A stretch of 64,000 bases of DNA from Azospirillum brasilense (GCF_007827795.1 NZ_VITI01000021.1:1-64000), one strand, 5' to 3'; positions 33,641 through 43,245 are shown, counted from the stretch's first letter. Numbers and translations are program-made. Notes: generated by a model from the sequence alone, not told the origin.

Positions 33641-35752
33641 ATGCTTTTTCCTGAGGCCACCGCTCTCGCGCCAGATGAGGCCCGGTCCATGAGCCAAGAG
33701 ACGGAAGAGCAGTACAGAAGTATTTTCGAGAACGCGGTCGAAGGTATTTACCAGACCACGGTGGACGGACGTTATTTGCGGGTCAACCCGGCGCTGGCGC
33801 GCATCTATGGCTACCGCTCGCCGGCCGACCTGATCGACAACCTGACGGACATCGCCGGGCAGCTCTACGTCGATCCCGGCAAGCGCGAGGCCTTCGCCCG
33901 CCTGATGGCCGAGCGGGACGTGGTGCAGAGCTTCGAGGCGCGGGTCTTCCGCAGCGACGGCTCGATCATCTGGATCTCGGAGAACGCGCGCTGCGTGCGC
34001 GATGCTCAGGGCCGCATCCGCTATTACGAAGGCACCGTCCAGGACATCACCGAGCGCAAGCAGCACGAGGAGAAGATCCGCCTGCTCGCCACCGTCTTCG
34101 ACAGCGTGGCCGACGGCATCCTGATCGTGGACCCCGACCTGTCGGTGCAGGCGGTCAACCCGGCCTACGAGGTGATGACCGACTTCCAACGCGAGGAGCT
34201 TCTCCACCGCCCGCTGGTGATCTTCGCCCCAGGTTCGCACGAGCGCGCCTTCATCGAGGACATCTGGCGCACCGCCCGCACGGAAGGGCGCTGGCAGGGC
34301 GAGGTGACCAGCTTCCGCCACTCCGGCGACGCCTTCGCGGCCTCGCTGTCGGTCACGGCGGTGCGCGCGCCGGGCGGGGCGATGGAGCATTACGTGCTGA
34401 CGCTGGCCGACATCAGCCAGCGCAAGGACCAGGAACACCAGATCCGGTACCAGGCCAGCTTCGACCGGCTGACCGACCTGCCCAACCGCTGGCTGGTCTG
34501 CGAGCGGCTGGAGGAGGCCATCGTGCGCGCCCAGCGCATGCGCACCAAGGTCGCCGTGGCCTTCCTCGACCTCAACCGTTTCAAGCAGGTCAACGACACG
34601 CTGGGCCACCACGCCGGCGACGACCTGCTGAAGCTGGTGGCCAAGCGGCTGCGCAACTGCACCCGCGTGTCCGACACGGTGGGCCGGCTGGGCGGCGACG
34701 AGTTCCTGATCGTGGCGCCCGACGCGGTGGACCGCGCCGCCGGCGCCCGGCTGGTCGAGAAGATCCTCTATTCGATGGGCGAGCCCTTCGCCGTCCACAA
34801 CCAGGAGCTCTTCTGCGGCGCCTCGATCGGCGTGGCCTTCTTCCCCGACGACGGCGAGACGGCGGACCAGCTGCTGCGCAACGCCGACCTCGCCATGTAC
34901 CACGCCAAGCGCAACCCGGAATGCAAGTTCGTCTTCTACGAGGCGGGCATGCGGGAACGCACCGGCTTCACGCTGGGGCTGGAAAGCGACCTGCGCCGCG
35001 CCGCCGCCACCGGCGAGGAGTTCGCGCTGCACTTCCAGCCCAAGGTGGACATGCCGCACCGCGGCTCCCACCGGGTGATCGGGGCGGAGGCGCTGATCCG
35101 CTGGCACCACCCGGTCCGCGGCCTCGTCAGCCCGGCGGAGTTCATCCCGCTGGCCGAGGAAACCGGCCTGATCTGGGAGATCGGCGCCTGGACCCTGAAG
35201 GAAGCCTGCGCCCGGCTGGCCGGCTGGCTGGCGGCGGGGCTGGACATCGCGTCGGTGTCGGTCAACCTGTCGCCGCGCCAGTTCCAGGACGCGCGTCTGG
35301 TGACCTTCGTCCGCGACGTGGTGGAGCGCAGCGGCGTGCCGCCGGAGCGGCTGGAACTGGAGCTGACCGAGGGCGCCATGATCGGCGACATCGAGAAGGC
35401 GGTGACCATCCTGCACGGGCTGAAGGGGATCGGCATCCGCCTGTCCATCGACGATTTCGGGACCGGCTATTCCTCCCTGGCCTATCTGAAGCGGTTCCCG
35501 ATCAACACGCTTAAGATCGACCGCAGCTTCGTCCGCGACATCGTGCAGTCGGCCACCGACCCGGCCATCGTCAACACCATCGTGAATCTGGCCGAGAGCC
35601 TGGGCTTCGACACCATCGCCGAGGGGGTGGAGACGGAGGAGCAGGCGGACATGCTGCGCCGCCAGCGCTGCACGCGCATCCAGGGCTTCCTGATCAGCCG
35701 CCCGCTGGACGTGGACGCCTTCGAGCGCTTCCTGGTGGAGAACGCCGGGTAG
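33641..35752 (+). CDS. PAS-PAS-GGDEF-EAL cyclic-di-GMP signalling protein
   Basis: The ATG at 33641 is preferred (703 aa); a TTG at 33620 and an ATG at 33689 are alternatives. Two PAS domains (about 15-140 and 145-265, the first ending in TVQDITERKQ) precede a GGDEF domain with intact RLGGDEF and an EAL domain. The EAL domain has GAEALIRWH, NLSPRQF, ELTEG, DDFGTGYSS and EGVET. Both catalytic sites look complete, so the protein may make or break c-di-GMP depending on signal. No membrane segment is present. It is convergent with the periplasmic PDC-like protein. Confidence 0.93.
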   Translation: MLFPEATALAPDEARSMSQETEEQYRSIFENAVEGIYQTTVDGRYLRVNPALARIYGYRSPADLIDNLTDIAGQLYVDPGKREAFARLMAERDVVQSFEARVFRSDGSIIWISENARCVRDAQGRIRYYEGTVQDITERKQHEEKIRLLATVFDSVADGILIVDPDLSVQAVNPAYEVMTDFQREELLHRPLVIFAPGSHERAFIEDIWRTARTEGRWQGEVTSFRHSGDAFAASLSVTAVRAPGGAMEHYVLTLADISQRKDQEHQIRYQASFDRLTDLPNRWLVCERLEEAIVRAQRMRTKVAVAFLDLNRFKQVNDTLGHHAGDDLLKLVAKRLRNCTRVSDTVGRLGGDEFLIVAPDAVDRAAGARLVEKILYSMGEPFAVHNQELFCGASIGVAFFPDDGETADQLLRNADLAMYHAKRNPECKFVFYEAGMRERTGFTLGLESDLRRAAATGEEFALHFQPKVDMPHRGSHRVIGAEALIRWHHPVRGLVSPAEFIPLAEETGLIWEIGAWTLKEACARLAGWLAAGLDIASVSVNLSPRQFQDARLVTFVRDVVERSGVPPERLELELTEGAMIGDIEKAVTILHGLKGIGIRLSIDDFGTGYSSLAYLKRFPINTLKIDRSFVRDIVQSATDPAIVNTIVNLAESLGFDTIAEGVETEEQADMLRRQRCTRIQGFLISRPLDVDAFERFLVENAG

Positions 35753-35753
35753 G

Positions 35754-35801
35754 GCGGCTTCCCGGTGGCGGCCCGGCGGGTATGGGCCGGCGGGAAGCCG
35801 C
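35754..35801. terminator. Bidirectional terminator hairpin
   Basis: GCGGCTTCCCG (35754-35764) pairs with CGGGAAGCCGC (35791-35801), enclosing further GGCC/CCGG pairs. It separates two convergent genes by a 55-bp gap. Confidence 0.6.
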
Positions 35802-35807
35802 GCCCCG

Positions 35808-36404
35808 TCAGTTGCCGAGCTTGTTGGTGTCGAGCACGATCATCGCCACGCCGATCTTCTCCTTGCTGGCCGGATCGAGCACGGGAACGCTGACCTCGGT
35901 CAGCATGGCGTTCGTCCCGGCGTCCTTCTCCGGGTCGGTCATGTAGAGGTCGGAGCCGCCGCTGTAGACCTTCTGCCACTTCGGCTCGTCGCCCTGCCAA
36001 TAGTCGGAGGTGCCGCCGGTCTGGGCCACGTTCAGGCCGCGGTTGTCCATCAGCAGGATCTCCACGATCCGGCCGTTGCTCTTGTCCGTCACCTCCTTCA
36101 GACGCTTGGTCACGGCGTTCGCGGCGATCTTGTCGTAGGTGGGGTTGGCGGACTTGGCCTTGGCCGCCGCCTTCCAGTCGTTGTCCATGGCGTCGATCTT
36201 GGCTTGGTCGAGGCCCTTGTTCTGCGCGTTCTGGGCCTTGACGGCGTCGACGACCGCGGGATCGGCGAGCCAGGTCTGGGTCTGCGGGCTTACCGCCTTG
36301 CGGACGGTGGTTTCCAGGGCGGGATCGGCGGCGTAGGCCGGCAGGGTGCCGAGCACGGTCAGAACCGCCGCGGTGGACAGGAGCAGGGAAAAGCGTTTGG
36401 ACAT
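35808..36404 (-). CDS. Periplasmic PDC/Cache-like sensor domain protein
   Basis: The ATG at 36404 follows GGGAGGAATCG. The 198-aa protein has a signal peptide ending at LPAYA-AD (about residue 25). The rest contains a PDC/Cache-like segment, ILLMDNRGLNVAQTGGTSDYWQGDEPKW, and a strand with LTEVSVPVLDPASKEKIGVAMIVLDTNKL. This layout is the ligand-binding domain of membrane receptors, but here without a transmembrane or signalling part. It may capture a ligand for another receptor, possibly a c-di-GMP protein such as the neighbour. The partner is unknown. Confidence 0.75.
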   Translation of the reverse strand: MSKRFSLLLSTAAVLTVLGTLPAYAADPALETTVRKAVSPQTQTWLADPAVVDAVKAQNAQNKGLDQAKIDAMDNDWKAAAKAKSANPTYDKIAANAVTKRLKEVTDKSNGRIVEILLMDNRGLNVAQTGGTSDYWQGDEPKWQKVYSGGSDLYMTDPEKDAGTNAMLTEVSVPVLDPASKEKIGVAMIVLDTNKLGN

Positions 36405-36589
36405 CGATTCCTCCCATGATTGATCCGCCCACGGGCTGCCTTCGCGGCCTGTGCTCCGTGGGCGCAGAACCATAGGTCCCGCTTCATCCCGCCGGTCAGA
36501 GGAATGCGTGAATTATTCCGTGAGACGGAAAATCAGCAAACCTAACCATTGTTGTTCTTGAACGGGTGGCGCTTGGCCGGGGGCAAGGT

Positions 36590-37732
36590 TCAGCGCTCTC
36601 CCTCCGTCTCCGCCGTCTGCCGTGGGCGGCTCTGCGCGTAGTGCAGGGATAGGGCGCGGATCTGCTCCTCCGTCAGGTTGCGGACGGCGGCGCCCATGAT
36701 CCTGGACAGCGGCGTGTCGCCGTGCGCGTCCTTCTGCCAGAGGCGGAGCTGGCCGGCGATGTAGCTCGCGTGCTGGCCGTCGAGGCGGGGGTAGCGCGGG
36801 TCGCGGTCCTCGCCATGGCAGCCGGAACAGGCCGGAACCCCGGTGGCGCGGTCGCCGGACTCGGCCAGCCGGGCGCCCAGTTCCAGCAGGGCCGGATCGG
36901 CGTCGGCGGGCGGGGGCGGGTAGGGGGCCGCCGTCTGCCCCGCATAATGGTCGGCCAGGGTTCGCAGAATCGAATCGTCCAGCCCGGCGGCCACCGGCTG
37001 CATGATGCCGCTGTGCCGCCCGCCCTCGGCGTAGGCCTTCAGCGCGTGGAAGAGATACGCGGCGTTCTGCCCGGACAGGCGGGGGAAGGCGGCGGTGCTG
37101 TCCCCGGTGCCGCCCCCGGCACCGTCATAGCCGTGGCAGCGGGCGCAGTTGTCCAGCACCTCGCGGGCGGAGCCGTCCAGCATCGCCAGATCGCTCAGGG
37201 CGGAACGGTCGCCGTCCGGCGGCGTCTCCCCGAAGGCCAGACGGCGGTATTCCTCGGCGCTCATGCCGTCGAGCCGGCGCAGGAAGGCGGCCACCGCCCA
37301 GGGCTCGTCGTCGCGCGCCTGCGCGGGCCAGGCCGGCATGCCGGCGTATTTGATGCCGTTGTAGGTGATCCAATAGAGCTGCTTGTCCGTCCAATCCCCG
37401 GCATGACCCGGCAGGAAGGGCGGGGTGGGCAGCATGTGGCGCGAGATCGGGTTGCGCCCGACGTCCGGCGCGCCGTGGCAGGGAGCGCAGCCATCCTCGT
37501 AATGGCCGGCGCCGCGCCGGATCAGCGCCGGGTCGTCGAGGTCGGGCGGATCGCCCACGAAGGCGGCGTGCGTCTCGATGGAGCTGCGCATCGCCATGCT
37601 GAAGAACCAGTGGACCGGCGGCCAGTGCTCCTTGCTGGCGGCGATGCTGTAGAGCCCCGACCAGGCGAACAGGAAGCCCCCCACCGCTTGGGCGCCCAGA
37701 ACCAGCCCGATGATCGTCAGAACTCTGCGCAT
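36590..37732 (-). CDS. Tri-heme cytochrome c
   Basis: The ATG at 37732 gives 380 aa with an N-terminal membrane anchor or signal (residues 5-28). Three heme-binding sites are present: CAPCH, CARCH and CSGCH, each in a class I cytochrome c domain with downstream methionine ligands (for example YAGMPAW and SGIMQP). The protein is periplasmic and electron-carrying. It diverges from the caa3 oxidase genes, so it most likely donates electrons to that oxidase. An alcohol- or sugar-dehydrogenase cytochrome subunit has the same three-heme layout, but no dehydrogenase gene is near. Confidence 0.85.
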   Translation of the reverse strand: MRRVLTIIGLVLGAQAVGGFLFAWSGLYSIAASKEHWPPVHWFFSMAMRSSIETHAAFVGDPPDLDDPALIRRGAGHYEDGCAPCHGAPDVGRNPISRHMLPTPPFLPGHAGDWTDKQLYWITYNGIKYAGMPAWPAQARDDEPWAVAAFLRRLDGMSAEEYRRLAFGETPPDGDRSALSDLAMLDGSAREVLDNCARCHGYDGAGGGTGDSTAAFPRLSGQNAAYLFHALKAYAEGGRHSGIMQPVAAGLDDSILRTLADHYAGQTAAPYPPPPADADPALLELGARLAESGDRATGVPACSGCHGEDRDPRYPRLDGQHASYIAGQLRLWQKDAHGDTPLSRIMGAAVRNLTEEQIRALSLHYAQSRPRQTAETEGER

Positions 37733-37795
37733 GGATGGGACGCTCCGGCGGTTGTGAGTGTTCGTCCCCGAATGAATGCTCCCCCGATGACCGAA

Positions 37796-37808
37796 GTTCC
37801 GGCGGAAC
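37796..37808. promoter_or_regulatory. Palindrome between divergent cytochrome genes
   Basis: GTTCCG-G-CGGAAC is a perfect dyad in the 150-bp divergent region between the tri-heme cytochrome and coxB, a plausible operator. No FNR-type box is visible here. Confidence 0.25.
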
Positions 37809-37882
37809 CTGTGGCGACGCCGTGAGTTTAGCCGTGCAACGACGCCGCCCGCCGCCGCGGGCCAACGCCGCGAGGGGGGTGC

Positions 37883-38905
37883 ATGGACCGCAGGTCTGGC
37901 CGCAGCGAGGGACGCAGACGGAACTGGCGGGGGGCGGCCCTGGCCGGCGGAATGGGGCTCCTGGCGGCCTGTGAGCGGGGTCCGCAGTCCGCGCTCCACC
38001 CCGCCGGACGCAACGCGGAGGCGATCCTCGACCTGACATTGCTTCTCGTCGCCGGGGGCGGGGTGATCTTCCTTTTCGTCATGGCGCTGGCGGGGTACGC
38101 CGTCATCGCCCGGCCGGAACGTTTCCCCGGAAGCCGCGCCTGGATCATCGGCGGCGGCATCGTCTTTCCCATCGTCACGCTGACCGCGCTTCAGGTCTAC
38201 GAGTTCGCCGTGGCCCGGCAGTTGTCGGACACCGGCGGGGTGGAGCCGCTGCGCATCGAGGTCACCGGCTACATGTGGTGGTGGGAGGTCCGCTATCCTG
38301 ATGTGGGGGAGGGGGGTGAGGTGCTGCGCACCGCCAACCGCCTCGTCATTCCCGCCGGGCGGCCGGTGGAGGTGGTGGTGACCGCGGCGGACGTCATCCA
38401 CAGCTTCTGGGTGCCCAGCCTGGGCGGCAAGATGGACATGATCCCCGGCCACGAGAACCGGCTGGTCCTGGTCGGGGAGCGGCCCGGCACCTACCGGGGC
38501 CAGTGCGCCGAATATTGCGGCGCCCAGCACGCGCTGATGGCCTTCGACATGGTGGTGGAGCCGCCCGACCGCTTCGAGGACTGGCTGGCCGCCGAGCGCC
38601 GCCCTGCCGCCGAGCCCGACGGGCCGCAGCAGGCCGCCGGGCGCGACGCCTTCCTGCGCTCCGGCTGCGGGTCCTGCCACACGGTGCGCGGGACGCCGGC
38701 CAACGGGGCGGCCGGGCCGGACCTGACCCATGTCGGCGGGCGCGGTGCGCTGGCCGCCGGGACACTGCCCAACACGCCGGAGGCCCTGGCCGGCTGGATC
38801 GCCGGGTCGCAGCACATCAAGCCGGAGAACCGCATGCCGTCCTTCCCGATCCTGGGCGGCGACGATCTGCACGCCATCGCCGTCTGGCTGGAGAGCCTGA
38901 AATGA
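37883..38905 (+). CDS. Cytochrome c oxidase subunit II with fused cytochrome c (caa3 type)
   Basis: The 340-aa protein has a lipoprotein-like signal ending in LLAAC (Cys30) and two transmembrane helices. A CuA domain carries HSFWVPSLGGKMDMIPGH and CAEYCGAQHALMAF, and a C-terminal cytochrome c domain carries CGSCH and a methionine in ENRMPSF. It accepts electrons in the periplasm and passes them to the heme a/CuB centre. The fused heme domain is the mark of caa3 oxidases. The stop codon overlaps the start of the next gene (ATGA). Confidence 0.95.
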   Translation: MDRRSGRSEGRRRNWRGAALAGGMGLLAACERGPQSALHPAGRNAEAILDLTLLLVAGGGVIFLFVMALAGYAVIARPERFPGSRAWIIGGGIVFPIVTLTALQVYEFAVARQLSDTGGVEPLRIEVTGYMWWWEVRYPDVGEGGEVLRTANRLVIPAGRPVEVVVTAADVIHSFWVPSLGGKMDMIPGHENRLVLVGERPGTYRGQCAEYCGAQHALMAFDMVVEPPDRFEDWLAAERRPAAEPDGPQQAAGRDAFLRSGCGSCHTVRGTPANGAAGPDLTHVGGRGALAAGTLPNTPEALAGWIAGSQHIKPENRMPSFPILGGDDLHAIAVWLESLK

Positions 38906-41433
38906 CCCCGCCGCTCGACGATGCCGCCCTGCCCAACCGCCTGCCCCGTCCGAAGGAGGAGCTGGAGACGCTGAAGCGGGCCTGGAAGCCGACCTCCGGC
39001 CTCGGCCTGCTGAAGGAGGTGAACAACAACATCATCGGCGTGATGTACATCGGCACGGCGCTGCTGTTCTTCGTCATCTCGGGCACGCTGGCGCTCGTCA
39101 TGCGGACGCAGCTCGCCGTGCCGGAGAACGACGTGCTGGGGCACAGCCTCTACAACCAGTTCTTCACCGTGCACGGCACGGGCATGATGTTCCTGTTCGC
39201 CGTGCCGATCGTCGAGGCCATCGGCGTCTTCCTGCTGCCCTCCATGCTGGCGGCGCGCGACCTGCCCTTTCCGCGGCTGTCGGCCTTCGCCTTCTGGGCC
39301 TATCTGTTCGGCGGGCTGGCCTTCTTCTGCTCGCTGATCTTCGAGGTGGCGCCGGACGGCGGCTGGTTCATGTACCCGCCGCTGACCAGCATGAGGTTCT
39401 CGCCGGGCATCAACGCCGATTTCTGGCTGCTCGGGATCGGCTTCATCGAGATCTCGGCCATCGCCGGGGCCATCGAGATCATCGTCGGCATCCTGCGCAC
39501 CCGCCCGCCCGGCATGACGCTGGACAAGATCCCGGTCTATTGCTGGTCGATGCTGGTGATGGCGGGGATGATCGTCTTCGCCTTCCCGGCGGTGATCATC
39601 GCGACCGCGCTGCTGGAGATCGAGCGCGCCTTCGACTGGCCCTTCTTCATCGCGGAGCGGGGCGGCGACCCGCTGCTCTGGCAGCACCTGTTCTGGTTCT
39701 TCGGCCATCCGGAGGTCTACATCATCTTCCTGCCGGCGGCGGGGCTGGTGTCGATGATGGTGCCGACGCTGGCGCAGCGGCCGCTGGTCGGTCACGACTG
39801 GGTGGTGGTGGCGCTGGTCGGCACCGGCTTCTTCAGCTTCGGCCTGTGGGTGCACCACATGTTCGCCACCGGCATCCCGCCGCTGAGCTTGAGCTTCTTC
39901 TCAGCCGCCAGCATGGCCGTTTCGGTGCCCGCCGGAATCCAGGTCTTCGCCTGGATCGCCACGCTGGGCAAGGGGCGGCTGCAATGGACCGTGGCGACGT
40001 GGTTCCTGCTGGGCTTCCTGTTCATCTTCGTGGCCGGTGGCCTGACTGGCGTGATGGTGGCGGTCATCCCCTTCGACTGGCAGGCGCACGACAGCTACTT
40101 CGTGGTGGCTCACCTGCATTACGTGCTGATCGGCGGCATGGTCTTCCCGGTCTTCGCCGGGCTGTATCACTGGTGGCCGACGCTGAAGGGCACGATGCTG
40201 TCGGAGCGGCTGGGGCGCTGGGCCTTCTGGATGATGTTCATCGGCTTCAACGTCGCCTTCTTCCCCATGCATGTCAGCGGCCTGATGGGCATGCCGCGCC
40301 GCGTCTACACCTATCCGGGGGATCTCGGCTGGAACGCCCTGAACATGGTTTCGACCGTCGGGGCCTTCGTGATGGCCTTCGGCATCCTGCTGGTGCTGAT
40401 CGACATGGCGCGCGACGCCTTCGGTCGGGGGCGCCCGGCGCCGGAGAATCCGTGGAAGGCGGGGACGCTGGAGTGGATTCCGAACGACGACTACGCCACG
40501 CGCAGCATCCCGCACGTCCGCTCGCTCTACCCGCTGTGGGACAACCCGAACCTGTCGCGCGAGGTGCAGGAGGGCGCCCACTATCTGCCCGGCGCCCCGA
40601 CCCGCCGGCGCGAAACCATCGTGACCAGCCCGATCGAGGCTAGGCCCCAGTATCTGATGCCGATGCCCGGCCCGCACTGGAGCCATTTCCTGGCCGGTCT
40701 GTTCACCGCCGCCCACTTCATCTGTCTGGCCGTGCAGCTTTACTGGGTGTCGCTGGTGCCGGGGGTGCTGGCCATCGCCTCGGTCTTCTGGTGGGTGTGG
40801 AGCCTCGACAAGGGGGCCGACCATCCGCCGCAGGACGTCGGCGGCGGCTGGCGCGTGCCGGTCTATCTCCAGGGATCGGAGAACCATTCCTGGTGGGGGA
40901 CGGCGGTCCTGCTGCTGGTGGACGGGACGGCCTTCGCCTGCCTGTGCTTCACCTACGTCTTCCTGTGGACGGTCAGCCCGGACGTCTGGCCGACAGGCAC
41001 CGATTCCCTGCCGGGGCTGGGGTGGCTGTTGGGCGAGGCGGCGCTCTGGGTCGTGGCGGCGGGGGCGATGCTGCTGGCGAGCCGCGCCGTGGCCGGCAAC
41101 CGCTCCTGGGCGATGCGGGGCCTCCTGCTCGCCGGTCTCCTGCTGATGCTGGCCGCCGCGGTGGCCGAGCCCTACAACCACATCGGCAGCGGCCTCGTGG
41201 CGTCGGAGAGCGCCTATGGCGCCATCGTCTACATGCTGGCCTCCTGGCAGGTCTTCCACGTCGTGATCCTGGTCCTGATGACCGGCCTCGCGCTGGCGCG
41301 CTCCTTTGCCGGGCGGCTGCACGCGCGGCGGCGGGTCACCTTCGACAATGTGATGCTGGTGTGGCTCTACACCTGCGGGCAGGGCGTGGTGTCGCTCCTG
41401 CTGGTGCATCTGTTCCCGCGTCTGGCCGTGTGA
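38902..41433 (+). CDS. Cytochrome c oxidase subunits I and III fused
   Basis: The 843-aa protein begins at the ATG overlapping the coxB stop. The first part (about 1-560) is subunit I, with a WFFGHPEVYI motif holding a CuB histidine and the cross-linked tyrosine, and a heme region with HYVLIGG. The second part (about 580-843) is subunit III, with PHWSHFLAGLF at its start and LLVHLFPRLAV at the end. Natural fusions of CoxI and CoxIII are known in caa3 and some other A-type oxidases. It reduces oxygen to water and pumps protons in the inner membrane. Confidence 0.95.
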   Translation: MTPPLDDAALPNRLPRPKEELETLKRAWKPTSGLGLLKEVNNNIIGVMYIGTALLFFVISGTLALVMRTQLAVPENDVLGHSLYNQFFTVHGTGMMFLFAVPIVEAIGVFLLPSMLAARDLPFPRLSAFAFWAYLFGGLAFFCSLIFEVAPDGGWFMYPPLTSMRFSPGINADFWLLGIGFIEISAIAGAIEIIVGILRTRPPGMTLDKIPVYCWSMLVMAGMIVFAFPAVIIATALLEIERAFDWPFFIAERGGDPLLWQHLFWFFGHPEVYIIFLPAAGLVSMMVPTLAQRPLVGHDWVVVALVGTGFFSFGLWVHHMFATGIPPLSLSFFSAASMAVSVPAGIQVFAWIATLGKGRLQWTVATWFLLGFLFIFVAGGLTGVMVAVIPFDWQAHDSYFVVAHLHYVLIGGMVFPVFAGLYHWWPTLKGTMLSERLGRWAFWMMFIGFNVAFFPMHVSGLMGMPRRVYTYPGDLGWNALNMVSTVGAFVMAFGILLVLIDMARDAFGRGRPAPENPWKAGTLEWIPNDDYATRSIPHVRSLYPLWDNPNLSREVQEGAHYLPGAPTRRRETIVTSPIEARPQYLMPMPGPHWSHFLAGLFTAAHFICLAVQLYWVSLVPGVLAIASVFWWVWSLDKGADHPPQDVGGGWRVPVYLQGSENHSWWGTAVLLLVDGTAFACLCFTYVFLWTVSPDVWPTGTDSLPGLGWLLGEAALWVVAAGAMLLASRAVAGNRSWAMRGLLLAGLLLMLAAAVAEPYNHIGSGLVASESAYGAIVYMLASWQVFHVVILVLMTGLALARSFAGRLHARRRVTFDNVMLVWLYTCGQGVVSLLLVHLFPRLAV

Positions 41434-41441
41434 GGTGGGGC

Positions 41442-41801
41442 ATGGAGAAGACGGCGTTCACCGCGACCTTCACCGGAATGATGTCGGCCTTCCTGATCTG
41501 GGCGGCCCATTTCGCGGCGGTCTATGGCATCAACGGGCTGATCTGCGCCCGCGAATGGGACGGGGTGAATCTGTACGGGCACCCCGTCGCGGTGGTGCTG
41601 ATCCTCGGCGCCACGGCCATCGCCCTGCTGCTGGCCGCGGGCGTGCTGGCGGCGGCGCTGTGGGGCGCCGCTCCGGGCCGGCGGACCAGCGAGGACCCGC
41701 GCCGCTTCATCCGCCTGTTCACCGCGCTCGCCGCCGCGGGATCGCTGGTCGCCATCCTGTGGAACGGGCTTCCCGCCCTGCAGGTGCCGGCTTGCGGCTA
41801 A
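41442..41801 (+). CDS. Small membrane protein of the oxidase operon
   Basis: The 119-aa protein starts eight bases after the oxidase gene and has three hydrophobic segments (about 5-30, 46-74 and 88-112). I do not recognise a family. Its position at the end of a caa3 operon suggests a subunit IV-like or assembly role, but no sequence motif proves it. Confidence 0.7.
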   Translation: MEKTAFTATFTGMMSAFLIWAAHFAAVYGINGLICAREWDGVNLYGHPVAVVLILGATAIALLLAAGVLAAALWGAAPGRRTSEDPRRFIRLFTALAAAGSLVAILWNGLPALQVPACG

Positions 41802-41811
41802 CCCGGCTGTC

Positions 41812-42675
41812 TCACTCCGGGATCAGGCGCCGGTAGAGGTGCCAAGTGGCGTGGCCGAGCACCGGCATGACGATCACCAGCCCGACGAAAGCGGGCAACG
41901 AGCCGAGCAGCAGCCCGCCCGCCACGATCATTCCCCACAGCGCCATGGGCTCGGGATTCCTCAGCGTGGCGCGGACGGAGGTGCGGATGGCCGTCGCCAC
42001 GCCGACCCGGCGGTCCATGAGAAGCGGGAAGCTGACGACGCTGATCGCCAGCGCCAGAACGGCGAACAGGAAACCGATCCCGATCCCCAGCACGATCATC
42101 GCCCAGCCGGCGCGGGTGGTGAACAGCGCCTGGGTGAAGGCGCTCCAGCCCTCCGGCGCCAGCGGGGCGAGGGTCGCCATGTAGATGAGCTGCGCCGCCA
42201 CCAGCCACAGCAGGAACACCGCCGTCAGGATCGCCCCCATCGCCAGGATCGCCCCGAAGGCCGGGGAGCGCGCCACCGCGAAGGCGTCTGCCCAGGACAC
42301 GCGGTCACCCCGCTCGCGCCGGCGGCTCATCTCATAGAGGCCGACCGCGGCGAAGGGGCCGATCAGCACGAAGCCGGAGGCCAGCGGGAACAGCAGATGC
42401 AGCGCGTTCCCGTGAAACACCACCTCGGCCAGCAGCAGCCCGACCAGCGGGTAGATCAGGGCGATGAAGAGGACGTCGGTGCGGCAGGCCATGAAATCAT
42501 GGAGTCCTTTCCTCAGCGCGTCGCGCAGGTCGTCGCTGCGGATGCGCCGCACGGTCGGCTCCAGCGCCGCCCGTTCCCGCGCCGGCGGGGCGATGGCGTG
42601 GCCCGCTTCGGCCAAGCCGTGGGACCAGGATTTGAAATGGGCCGCTCCCCATTCCGCAGGGTTTCGGATGGTCAT
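41812..42675 (-). CDS. DUF2189 membrane protein
   Basis: The 287-aa protein has a cytoplasmic N-terminus (about 60 residues, with VRRIRSDDLRDALRKGLHDFMACRTD) and then six hydrophobic segments. The family pattern includes LRKGLHDF and LYEMSRRRERGD. DUF2189 proteins are inner-membrane proteins without a known function. It is convergent with the oxidase operon (11-bp gap) and not obviously linked to it. Confidence 0.85.
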   Translation of the reverse strand: MTIRNPAEWGAAHFKSWSHGLAEAGHAIAPPARERAALEPTVRRIRSDDLRDALRKGLHDFMACRTDVLFIALIYPLVGLLLAEVVFHGNALHLLFPLASGFVLIGPFAAVGLYEMSRRRERGDRVSWADAFAVARSPAFGAILAMGAILTAVFLLWLVAAQLIYMATLAPLAPEGWSAFTQALFTTRAGWAMIVLGIGIGFLFAVLALAISVVSFPLLMDRRVGVATAIRTSVRATLRNPEPMALWGMIVAGGLLLGSLPAFVGLVIVMPVLGHATWHLYRRLIPE

Positions 42676-42901
42676 GTCCGTTCCTCCCGAACCGTTCGTT
42701 CAGGGTGCGCGAGCCCGCCCGTGCCCGGTCGCGGCCTTCGCTGTCGCGGCCCGGCGGTCACAGGAGGTCCCGCGCCCCGCCATGCATGGATGATACGCCG
42801 ACGAATGGTTGGCGGGATTGTTCATTGGGGGAGGGGCACGCCGGGTTTTCCTGAACCGGCGCCTGTCCTATTGTCCCGACCGTAGGGAGATGACACCGGG
42901 G

Positions 42902-43201
42902 ATGGGAATGGCGGACGACGACAACCGCAAGGCCGTGCTGGCCCGCGTTCATGGCAGGGTGCAGGGTGTGTGGTACCGCGGCTGGACGGTGGACACGGCG
43001 AACCGGCTGGGGCTGGCCGGCTGGGTGCGCAACCGCGGCGACGGCACGGTGGAGGCGCTGTTCGCCGGCCCCGCGGACGCCGTGGATCGGATGCTGGAGG
43101 CCTGCCGCCGCGGCCCCTCCGCCGCCGTGGTCAGCGACATCGCCGTGGAGCCGGCCCGCGATCCCGGACCGGGCGTCTTCGAGCAACGCCCGACGCAGTG
43201 A
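42902..43201 (+). CDS. Acylphosphatase
   Basis: The 99-aa protein (start ATG 42902; ATGs at 42890 and 42908 are possible) has the two family signatures: RVHGRVQGVWYRGWTVDTA, holding the catalytic arginine, and GWVRNRGDGTVEALF, holding the asparagine. It hydrolyses acyl phosphates such as carbamoyl or acetyl phosphate. It lies alone between a DUF2189 gene and the permease. Confidence 0.95.
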   Translation: MGMADDDNRKAVLARVHGRVQGVWYRGWTVDTANRLGLAGWVRNRGDGTVEALFAGPADAVDRMLEACRRGPSAAVVSDIAVEPARDPGPGVFEQRPTQ

Positions 43202-43245
43202 CGCCCGGCCGGGATCGAGCCCCCGACCCCAGCCGGGCGTCGTCC

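Noticed and set aside
33524-35416. Long minus-strand frame opposite the GGDEF-EAL gene
   Set aside because: GGDEF and EAL motifs are intact on the plus strand; the minus frame is histidine/arginine-rich without motifs.
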